A stretch of 24,777 nucleotides of DNA, from the NCBI GenBank assembly GCA_025201705.1, contig MU616935.1, forward strand, positions 6,341-31,117. The letters are read 5' to 3'. Below, one piece after another: positions 1-8,133 of this stretch; the stretch's first letter is position 1; each line of letters starts with the position of its first letter. A model generated the notes under the pieces. It was not told the origin of the DNA, searched no databases, and saw only the letters and a list, made by a program, of their open reading frames with translations. The position numbers and the translations under genes are program-made. Origin of the DNA: Dissophora ornata (lineage: Eukaryota > Mortierellomycota > Mortierellomycetes > Mortierellales > Mortierellaceae).

Positions 1-84
1 ACAGTGCTATTAATGCCCTATTCTTTCTACATTGTGCGCTACGCGTTTTTGCATGTCGAAGAGTCGGGGGTCTGTGTGAAAGTT

Positions 85-2199
85 CTAACCAGAACTCTGG
101 GACTTGGACCGCAGGGACGCTCGTCTGCTCGTAGCCTCTGGGTTAGACGGAGTCCTCGGGATTTTGATCGGTGCCTTCGATGCCCCCCTTGTAGTATGGG
201 TGGAGCCAGATGCTTTAGTTTCAGCTTCTTCATTGCCATGTATCTGATCAGCCTTGCGCTTCTGGCTCCTAATTATGGGAGCCTTCTTTGCTTCAGAAGT
301 CGCTTTTCCCAGGCCCTTGGCGACGGCCGCAGTCTTGGTGTTGATCTTGGCACTAGCCTTTGTTTTGGCCACAGGTGCCTTGGACTTTGCTTCAGCGGGA
401 CTCGACTTTGATTTAAATTTGGCAGCAGTAGCGGTGGATTTGGCGGACCTGGCTGCGACAGCTGTGGCAGATTTGACTGGTGCAGCCTCAGCTCTAGTTT
501 TGGTTCTAGTCGTCTTGGAGTTGGTCGTCTCAGTAACCTTGATGCTCGCCTCTGTCTTGGATCTGGTGTTGGAAGCTGGCGTAGCTTCTGCGGAGGCAGT
601 CTGTTTGGACTCGGCCTTCTTGGACTTTGCGTTCTTGGACTCTGTCTTTTTGGATTCTGTCTTCTTGGACTCTGTCTTCTTGGACTCTGCCTTCTTCGTC
701 TCTGCCTTCTTCAACTCAGGTGTCTTGGACTTCACCTTCTCGGGGGTGGCCTTGCTTCCGGGTTTATGCGAGGAAACAGCTGTGACAGCGCTGCCGGAAG
801 CCTTGGACTTCCTCGGCTTTGGCACAAGTGCCAACCGGGTATTGTTTTCTGCATTGAGCAAATGGTTACTTGTCAACGGTTAGCCAAGTAATCAACTGAC
901 CAGGCATATTGTATCAATGAGGCAAGCAACATTACCGTTCATGTACTTGAATATAAGTTGCTTAACGCCGGTCTGTAGTATCCATTATAACAGAATGACA
1001 GAACAAACAGGGTTGCGGTTTTGAGGCACCATAATTAGTCTGCTTTCTGAGGCCCTACTTGTATTCGACCAACACCATCTAGATTTAATTACCTTCACGG
1101 CAGCATTGAAGTTCGACTCCATCGAGTTGTAATCGATATTATAGGTCTCATGGATGAAGTGCTTGAGAGTTGACCTAGTTGATCCATTGCGATTACGCGG
1201 GCTTCGGATAGCTCTCTATCAGATTACAGTTGTGAAAATCAATGATGCATTCTTAATGATCCCAACCATGGAAGCACCGAGTAAACAAGTCCGGCGAGAG
1301 AGAGGAGGCCTACCGATATCATTTCGATATAGCTGGGGTGATCGTCGACCTTCTTTGGGTTCTTTGCGTCTCGGTGATAGGTTTTGCGAGAGCATTTCGA
1401 ACTTTCATCCTCTTCATCCTCTCCTTCTTCCTCTTCTTCTTCCTCCTCTTCTTCTTCCCCCTCTTCTTCTCCCCCCTCTTCTTCTTCTTCCTCCTCCTCT
1501 TCTCCCTCTCGCTCTCCCTTTCCCTCCTGATCTTCTTCACTATCTCCGTCGCTCCCTCCCTCACTTTCACGATACCCATCGCTGTCTTCACCCACGCCTT
1601 CTTCATAAATCTCTTCCTCATATTTTTCATCTTCCTCTTCAACGCCCTCCTCGATTTCCGCTTTGTCCTCGTGAAACTCGCCGTCGTATTCACTTTCCTT
1701 TAGGTTGTCTCGGTCTATGCCCGCCTCATCACGGCAATCCTTGTCCTCGCGTTTGTCCTCATCATGCGTAATGTTCACCGCCAGCGCTTCGTCGTATGCC
1801 TCTTGGTCCCTGTTGCCGCGGTGCGATATGACCAGTTGCACTTGTTCTCTCTCATCACGCCTTTCACGATATCTTCTCCCATGACCCGACCCTCCCGGCT
1901 CTCTACGTTGAGAGACTGGCACGACGCGAGCGCTCCCGAGTCCTTGTTCAAGTAATTCATCAGAAGTGATGACCATTGAAAGAGTGATATATATTGATGT
2001 GTATGCATGCAAGGGGGAAAGTGGAATGGGAAGTCAGGAGAGAAAGCCATGGAACACATACTAAGCAGATGCGCTATAATCCAAGGCTGCTTGTGAGTCC
2101 AAACTTACGGAAGGTCGCAGGTACCGGGCATTCCTCGTCCTGAGAAGAATCGCGATTTCGTTCCTTATTTAGAATTGTCTTGGCAGCGGATCGATCCAT
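85..2199 (-). CDS. Linker histone H1/H15-domain protein with acidic N-terminal half
   Basis: Exons (minus): 2199-2109, 1915-1314, 1215-1093, 972-936, 848-85; 538 aa, all phases close. Exon 1 starts at an ATG (MDRSAAKT) and ends at a GTAAGT donor. Exon 2 encodes a Glu/Asp-rich stretch with a near-pure Glu run at about residues 168-201. The H15 globular domain covers about residues 223-300: it opens with HPSYIEMIS at the end of exon 2, continues with RNGSTRSTLKHFIHETYNI in exon 3 and FNAAVKTGVKQLIF across exons 3-4. This is the winged-helix pattern that binds nucleosomal linker DNA. Exon 5 is a histone-H1-like tail rich in Lys, Ala, Ser and Thr with SKKTE-type repeats. Expected role (family knowledge): chromatin compaction in the nucleus. 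The acidic N-terminal half is not typical of H1. Least certain point: the exon 2 acceptor (CAG at 1918-1916; an alternative lies 12 nt downstream, in phase). A different nuclear H15 protein, not the bulk H1, is possible. Confidence 0.8.
600..718 (-). repeat. 15-bp tandem repeat coding for KK(T/A)ES units
   Basis: About eight imperfect copies of a 15-nt unit (plus-strand form like ggactctgtcttctt) encode the pentapeptides KKAET, KKAES, KKTES (three times), KNAKS, KKAES and similar in the linker-histone C-terminal tail. Copies keep frame and differ mostly by single bases, which suggests expansion by replication slippage or unequal crossing over. Pentapeptide Lys-rich units are typical of DNA-binding H1 tails. 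Confidence 0.8.
1402..1505 (-). repeat. GAG/GAA (CTC/CTT) low-complexity tract encoding poly-Glu
   Basis: An almost pure purine tract on the minus strand made of GAG, GAA and GGG codons encodes a Glu run of about 33 residues broken by a few Gly. The plus strand is a CTT/CCT pyrimidine tract. It lies inside exon 2 of the linker-histone gene. Codon-level variability is likely; a mirror-repeat tract like this can also form triplex DNA (general knowledge). Confidence 0.75.
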
Positions 2200-3023
2200 G
2201 TCGAATATTGAAATACTGTTTATCTTTACGGGCAGGAAGATGAAGAGTTGCTTTGTGAAGAGAGATTGAATATGTGAGAGAGGTGATTCATGAGCAAATT
2301 GTCGAGAGAAAAGAGAGAGAGAGGAGACTCGGGGTATGGTTGTTTGCTTAAACGCATTTTAAAGCGATTTTTTTGGACATCGGTTTTCGACCATCAACTG
2401 ATACGCACTGGACCCTACATTGACCTCGATCTGGTATCATGTACCTCAGTCGTTTCCAGATCTGAGCTGATACTTCGTGTAGCGACCATGAACGATGCCA
2501 TACTTGACAGTGGTCACGGAGAGAAGGTATGGGGATATCTTTCAGTGTAGAGTCCACCAAGCCATGACCAGCGAATTGCGCCGGGCGGTCACTGTGGACT
2601 TTGGCGTGTTGCATAAGAGATATAAATTGTGGTCTTCTTGTCGTGGACGCGACTGATTGATTTGCTTTGGACGCTCCATAGATAGTTTAATAGTATAGGG
2701 ATCTCGACACAGGGTCAAAGACAAACAATACAGGCAAAGGCCAATATAAGACTCTGGTCTCATGATAATAGCCAACGTCTTTGTCACTTTAATTACTCCA
2801 CGGAAAATAGCATAGTAAGCAAGAGACAATCTTTTGACGCGTTACCTAGGATTTCCCTAAATGCATGATATTCTCTTAATGCATTACAGTCTTCCACACT
2901 CCACACAGCTACAGCGACACAAGGTTTAACCACGTCTTGTCAAGATTATTTTAGTGTGGTTACTGACGCCAACGACCACGCATGTCCATCACCTTCCCTC
3001 AGGAATTCCTGCAAAAACGAAAA
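2200..3023. promoter_or_regulatory. Divergent intergenic region, linker histone / AIG2-like gene
   Basis: No gene found. Next to the histone start, about 2225-2330, the minus strand carries CT-rich blocks (plus strand aagagagagagagagg near 2310), a common fungal promoter and 5'UTR feature. The rest contains only short open frames with no recognisable protein. No tRNA-like fold was seen by eye. No clear TATA box was found for either gene. Confidence 0.4.
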
Positions 3024-3768
3024 ATGGCCATGGCAACTGATCCACATCCATGTTTTTTCTATGGGTCACTCATGGAACCCAAAGTCCTGAATTCAGTCAC
3101 CAGGCCAGGTCCCGAGGCTAATCTGTACACAGTGCGTGCCTCCATTGAGGTATGCAAAAACCAGATGTGGATACTCTCTTTGTTTGCCCTTTGCCACCCT
3201 CGCCAGGAGAGTTAGTGAGTAATGCGATAGCTTTTGATCCCATTTTTCTTTACCACTTGATATTGATACCCAATCTATATTCAATACATCAAGGGCTTTA
3301 TTCGATACCCCTATCATGACGAGCCATACCCCGGCATGATCGCTTCAACAGAAAAATCACACAAGGTCGAGGGACTTTTGGTCTTTGGTCACACCATGAT
3401 GGACCGCTTCAGGCTGGACCAGTTTGAAGGATCGGTAATTCTTTCTTCTCTTTTTGTGTTTCTCGCAGGTGATGTAAAAAGAGATGGCCCGTTTTCTGAA
3501 CCTCACCATCATTCTTTCGCTATACTCGCCATAGGAATACACGCGAGAGGTATTGCAGGTCAAGGTGCTTGATCCTGTTCCCGGAGCCTACAATGTCCAA
3601 GGCCAATCAATGCCTTTGACAGCTGGAGACATAGTTTCTGCTTACGTTTACGTTTTTACGGGGCCCCATGAACATTTGGATCGGACTAAGGAATGGGATT
3701 TTGACGCGTTCCAACGCGAACATGTCGCCATCTGGATGCAGACCAGCCCCGACTTTGCATTGGAGTAG
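3024..3768 (+). CDS. AIG2-like gamma-glutamylcyclotransferase family protein (paralogue A)
   Basis: Exons 3024-3149, 3294-3434, 3535-3768; 166 aa, all junctions phase 0. The first exon carries the family signature CFFYGSLMEPKVLNSVTR (substrate-pocket YGSL loop), the second GFIRYPYHDEPYPGMIAS and VEGLLVFG followed by LDQFEGS, where the Glu of the DxxEG motif is the expected catalytic acid. The third exon holds YVYVFTGPHEHLD and the C-terminal helix. Family reaction: cyclisation of gamma-glutamyl amines or dipeptides with release of 5-oxoproline; cytosolic. The true substrate cannot be told from sequence. Start: the ATG at 3024 has an A at -3 and G at +4; an in-frame ATG at 2982 would add 14 residues. 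A close paralogue lies at 10351-10966. Its stop is 57 bp from the convergent INTS9 stop. Confidence 0.85.
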
Positions 3769-3825
3769 ATGGGACCATAAAATTATAATAATTCATGTGC
3801 TGTTTGGATTTTCAGAACCGTTTAC

Positions 3826-6610
3826 TCACAGAGATTGAAAACATTTCAGAATCGGTTCTCGAAGGAGTGGGCGCGTACTTTCGTCGCATCTGACAATGGT
3901 TTCTTGCTCACGTATGATAATGCACACTGGTTGGCCCTCCAGATGGAATTCGACTCGAATCTCTGGTTCCCCTGGGTTCATAGATGCTCCCTTGTCCTCT
4001 AGACCTAATTCTGTTACAACTGGATCTACAATACCGATCTAATAGCAGAGCGATGGAAAACACCGCTGTGAAGTTAGAAGCATTCACAAATAATATCAAA
4101 ACTAAACATTTAGCCTATTGCAACACAGCCGCTACCATCGTGAGTCCAGTCAGCAGGGTTTGGAGGTTCATGACACCACGAAGTTGTCGCTGAGTGTATA
4201 GAGCAAGGATCTGACGGCCTGCAACCGAGGCCGGCTCGAGCTGCATCTGGTTGTTGTAAATCGATAGAGAGCCTGCAACGGGAGCGAGCGATGTGTTACC
4301 AAACGACTGTGGGTAGATACCTTTAGCTAACTACGCGGAAAGAATCGGTTAGATTGTGCGTGTGGATACCATCTACATTTTTTTAGCCACCAACAATATA
4401 CCTCTTCAGACAACAGCACCGTCTCGTAGAGGGAGCCCATGCCCAGCTGGATAGCCTCGCCCACTTTGTATGACGACCATTGCGTCGATGACGTTGAATT
4501 TGTTCCTCTCGAGTCTGCAAGCTCAGCTGTGCCGTCCGGTCTTGTGGAAGCCGTAGCCTGTGCGGGTACAATGACATGTTTCCGGTGGCGATATTTCTTT
4601 ATGATGTCGACCAACTGATCCACTGAGAGCCGGACATCCAGAGGACATACACTCCGGCTGATTTCGAGATCCTCATACGGCTCCAAACTCGCGGTAGCAT
4701 CGATCCGTGGCTCAATGAAAACAATGGAGTTGTTGGCCTTCTTTCCCCACATATGCAGTAGGTTCACCATCGGTCCCGACCGAAGACTGGGGTGGCCGCC
4801 AAACACAATGCATGGATACTTTAGATCAGACGAAAATGCGCCATGCACACTCTTATAGTTCTTTGCCGGTCCCTTTTCGAGGAGAATACCGTGCAGTAGA
4901 GGCGCTTCAGGCAAGTAGACCATCTCCTGCTTCCTGGGTGCCATCCTACAAGAAAGAAACATAAAGCGTTCGTGAGTACATTATCCAGTACATCTCGCTG
5001 TAGCTCGCCATAAGGAGCAGGCTATTCTGCCCGAAATTACGATTGCTTACCATTCAGCAAGAATATTAGAATACTGCAGCGCAGTGTCTGCTACTGGCGA
5101 GATGAAACTGTACTGGACTTGGTGAATTAAACCCATCCTGGTCAGGTGTAGATGAACGTCCTCCAAAAGATCGAAAAGAAATCCCGATATGGCGCACGGA
5201 ATGAGTACGTGGCCTTTCCGGGCAATGGTGCGAGCGATCGTGGCGCATACCTCGTTGACGCCAACGTCGTAGGTTATGCTTCCTTTCGGACAGAGGTCCG
5301 CTGCGATAACAGTACTGGCGTGCTCCAAAAGAGTTCCGTCAAATAGATCTGGGTGAAGGTTGACCTGCGTAGATGACGATGACACGTATGCAATCTAAAA
5401 AACGAGCACCAGGGGTTATGTTACATTTTCAAGGCCAGTTGTTATACAGGTTACTCGTTGTCATGGTAAGAAGTTCCACTCTCTTACACTCTCCGTGCCG
5501 ATTTGAATCAACCAATTTGAACTGCCAAGGCAGTATCCTGCACTATGAGCCGTTAACTTGAGTGATCCATAGAGCGCCTATTAGGAGAGTGAAGGAAAGA
5601 TTCTTATCAGTCTCCAACCCTGAGCTAACGCACGATGAAACCATGTCGATTGTTTGAATGATCCATGTCTTACAATATGTTCGCGAAATCGCACTGGCTG
5701 CATCTTGTCGATGCAAGCCTTGATGTCTGCAAGGGTATACGCAGGATAGAAGCCAGAGCCCGCTTGCGCCACCAATTTTTTCCTGTCAATGACCTCATGC
5801 GGACTGGATGTAACGCTGGTCCCAAAGAATGAAACAAACTCAGTCATATGCTGTCTAAGGATACCCCGAGAGAGAAGAGTTATAGGAGGTAAGCATTGGT
5901 GTCCGATGGATTCTTTAGCACGTAGACCAGCGATATTTTCCGACATGCAAGATTCGAGGATCCTACCTTCCAAATTCGATGGTAGGCTCAGTGGCAAAGA
6001 TTCTGCCTTGAAAGTCTGTATACTCAGTCAAGTACGGCAGAGCCAGGATGTGGTTGTAGTTGGAAATGAGGACAACATCGATGGACTTAAGATCAACACC
6101 TGAAAAGTCTGGCAGTTTGAACATGTATTCGCGTGTAGCTGCCGACGACGCTGTTGTCCCGGAGCTGTTGTTTGTTGGGGTGTCAGCTACAGCTGGTTCT
6201 TTGTTCGGTCCACGCTGTTTCTTTTGCGGATACTGAGAGGTGGATGACTTTAAGAACGAGGCCCAATCCTGTCGAATGTCAATCGTCTCTGTGGACGCTT
6301 GTTTCCTTTTGAGGTTGTTGTTAGGATCTGTCAATGATATTGTTGAAGGTTGTTGCAGGGACAAGCTCGCTTCTTTATGTTCCTCCTTCAGCCCGCCTTC
6401 TCTCACTGGCATAGCATAGAGCTGCTCTTGTCCGAGTCCACAGTCCAGGAGGATCAGCATCTGTCTGAGCTTGAGCACCATGCAGTTGGGTTCCCCATCG
6501 GGCAGGAGCGAAGTCTACGAGATTAAGGAGCCGATATAAGTATCAGAATCGCCCCGCCCTAGCGAGAGTTGTTTGTGGGTTGCTTGTGAATACGACATTA
6601 CCAGACGCAT
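3826..6610 (-). CDS. INTS9: Integrator complex subunit 9 (INTS9)
   Basis: Exons (minus): 6610-6602, 6514-5967, 5854-5674, 5577-5488, 5394-5051, 4945-4402, 4330-4136, 4038-3826; 707 aa. The first coding exon is only nine bases (M-R-L). INTS9 is the non-catalytic partner of the INTS11 endonuclease in the Integrator, which cleaves snRNA and other nascent RNA polymerase II transcripts. Seen here: metallo-beta-lactamase start (LILLDCGLG, about residues 24-31), SNYNHILALPYLTEY (154-168) where the HxHxDH metal motif of active family members is lost, ATEPTIEFGR, the beta-CASP segment with LGSSNWLI, LIPCAISGFLFDLLE, FISPVADTALQYSNILAEW, VFGGHPSLRSG, and a C-terminal domain ending REPILKCFQSL that resembles the animal INTS11-binding tail. 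Odd: a polar insert of roughly 90 residues (about 34-128) splits the first MBL strands. Shares a 239-bp divergent gap with the Apq12-like gene. Confidence 0.9.
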
Positions 6611-6849
6611 CCTGTTATTACTGTCAGTTCGTCGATGATGCAGTAGCTGAGAATGCCAACGTCGCGTAATGATCCTCCAAATAAAGCTGCTCGCGTCGCT
6701 TAAGGGCTATGCATCCCTGGCGCGTTACATGCAGAAAATGGAGAAAACCCATGACACTGATTTCATCCTCCCTGGCCCAAAAAAAAAAAAGATTTCATCC
6801 TCCACGTATTCTTCTAAAACAGAACTTCTTCAGCAGTGAAATTAGCTCC
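6611..6849. promoter_or_regulatory. Divergent promoter region, INTS9 / Apq12-like gene
   Basis: This 239-bp gap lies between two starts facing away from each other. It contains an A-rich run at about 6779-6791. The plus frame stays open back to an ATG at 6709, so part of it could be coding for the plus gene if an upstream start is used. No TATA motif recognised. Confidence 0.35.
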
Positions 6850-7482
6850 ATGGACCAACCCATTTTCCAGGGCGCATTGCCCATCCTGTCCAACCTGCTC
6901 GGCGATAACACTGTTGCCGGTCTAATGGCTGCCTTCAACCTGGCTCTCAACACAGTCACCGCGACCACTGCCGCACTCAACAACTACAACAGCAACAGCC
7001 AGAACGCAAGACAAGGGTCCTCCTTCAAAAGCCAAGATTACGGTGACTACCGTGGCGAGCAAGCCTTCTACGGACAAGAAGGACAGGACGATAACCAGGG
7101 CCAGCAGTTCCAGTCTGTGATTATGTCCACACTCGCAATGGTCTTTTCGACGGTCAACTCGGCGTTTTCCTCGTTGACAGCATCCCAAACACCTCTGACA
7201 ACGTATATTCTTGTGGCCGTACTGTCGTATGTAGCCTTCAGGATCATCTATGGGCTCGTTTCATGGGTGGTACGTTCTGTGCTGAACCTGATCAAGATCT
7301 CAATTATGATTACCGCTGTGGCGACTATCCTTTGGTTCGTTGTCAACGTTACTTCGTCCACAGGCGGCTCAGACACTGGCCACCAAGATCCCATCTCTCA
7401 AGTGCTTTACAGCTTGCAGGGTAAATTCAGGGCCGAGTACGAACGCCAGCAGCAGTATTTGCAGAATCAACATGTATACTGA
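6850..7482 (+). CDS. Small two-pass membrane protein, Apq12-like candidate
   Basis: 210 aa, single exon, starting MDQPIFQG. The N-terminal half is polar and Gln/Asn-rich with hydrophobic patches (LPILSNLLGD, GLMAAFNLALNTV). The C-terminal half has two close hydrophobic segments: TYILVAVLSYVAFRIIYGLV (about residues 114-133) and LIKISIMITAVATILWFVV (about 144-162), joined by a short amphipathic linker, then a Gln-rich charged tail. A closely spaced hairpin with an amphipathic link is the layout of Apq12, an ER/nuclear-envelope protein of nuclear pore biogenesis and lipid homeostasis. The match is by architecture, not by residues I can name, so the assignment is tentative. Start choice: the ATG at 6850 follows an A-rich UTR-like stretch; in-frame ATGs at 6709 and 6754 would add a basic extension. 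An AATAAA lies just after the stop. Confidence 0.5.
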   Translation: MDQPIFQGALPILSNLLGDNTVAGLMAAFNLALNTVTATTAALNNYNSNSQNARQGSSFKSQDYGDYRGEQAFYGQEGQDDNQGQQFQSVIMSTLAMVFSTVNSAFSSLTASQTPLTTYILVAVLSYVAFRIIYGLVSWVVRSVLNLIKISIMITAVATILWFVVNVTSSTGGSDTGHQDPISQVLYSLQGKFRAEYERQQQYLQNQHVY

Positions 7483-8133
7483 ACTGCTTTGACAATAAAA
7501 ACCCTTTGGCTTTGGGAATGACTACGTGTCAATGTCTGCCTCCCGTCCCACTGCGCAATCACGTGCAAGTAGGCGATGCTGGAAATGCACACATGCAAAG
7601 GTGCGTCGGGAAAGGAGTTGGGTGCAGAAAGGAGTGCTGTGCTAGTCACTCGTGAATGCGTCCTGGTGCGACTCTGGACTCGTTTTGAGAGCGGTCGGCG
7701 ATCCAGGCTTCAAAGTAGGGCGTGTAATTATGACAGAAATTGCTCTCAACGATGTGTGACAATGGTCAATCGATCCAGGTCTGGCCAGGACAAGATCTCG
7801 ATCCTTTGCTGACTAAGACACTTACTGACCGGTTTCTGGGCTCTTCCAAATGGGGCCTGGCCAAGCGAGCCACTACGGCTGCGGCAATATCACCCACGAT
7901 ATAGCCTTGCCTCGCACACCCTGTGACCAAGAAGGGAAAAAAAAAGCCAGCATGGCGCGGTTGCTTCTCTGTCACTTTTTATAAATACCGGCTTTGTTCC
8001 ATAGCTCCCTCTGCATCTCTCATTCTCCCTTCATTCTCTTACCCCGCCGAAATCTATCTGCTGTGCCCATCCATCCGTCCAAACATTAACCAGAGATTGC
8101 GCAGAAGTGAATTACATTAACCAAACACTAAAC
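7483..8133. promoter_or_regulatory. Intergenic region upstream of the RING-H2 gene
   Basis: No gene found. It holds a probable polyadenylation signal for the upstream gene (AATAAA at 7494-7499), an E-box core CACGTG at 7560-7565, a TATA-like box at 7980-7987, and a long pyrimidine-rich leader (about 8000-8080) before the RING-protein start at 8134. No tRNA or small-RNA fold was recognised. Confidence 0.5.
7980..7987 (+). promoter_or_regulatory. TATA-like box of the RING-H2 gene
   Basis: TATAAATA about 150 bp before the ATG at 8134, followed by a CT-rich leader where transcription would start. Position and context fit a fungal core promoter; no transcript data. Confidence 0.5.

Noticed and set aside
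1..84. Continuation of an upstream gene at the left edge
   Set aside because: Only the 3' flank of the linker-histone gene can be argued; the short open frames show no recognisable sequence.
254..883. Plus-strand hydrophobic 209-residue ORF with Leu/Val/Ala repeats resembling a membrane protein
   Set aside because: It is the antisense of the Lys/Ala/Ser tail of the linker-histone gene, which splices into a recognisable domain; the hydrophobic pattern is a mirror of Lys and Glu codons.
1319..1693. Lys/Arg-rich minus frame and Phe/Leu-rich plus frame over the same tract
   Set aside because: Frame shadows of the GAG/CTC low-complexity region; neither joins to a domain.
1239..2012. Acidic 257-residue ORF with a C-terminal hydrophobic segment, at first read as a separate tail-anchored protein
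   Set aside because: The hydrophobic tail lies past a GTAGGC donor. Splicing at 1314 joins HPSYIEMIS to the rest of an H15 domain, so the apparent membrane segment is intron sequence. The ORF also lacks an ATG at its 5' end.
2290..2829. Short ORFs in the histone/AIG2 intergenic region
   Set aside because: Mixed composition, poor starts, no splice logic and no family resemblance on either strand.
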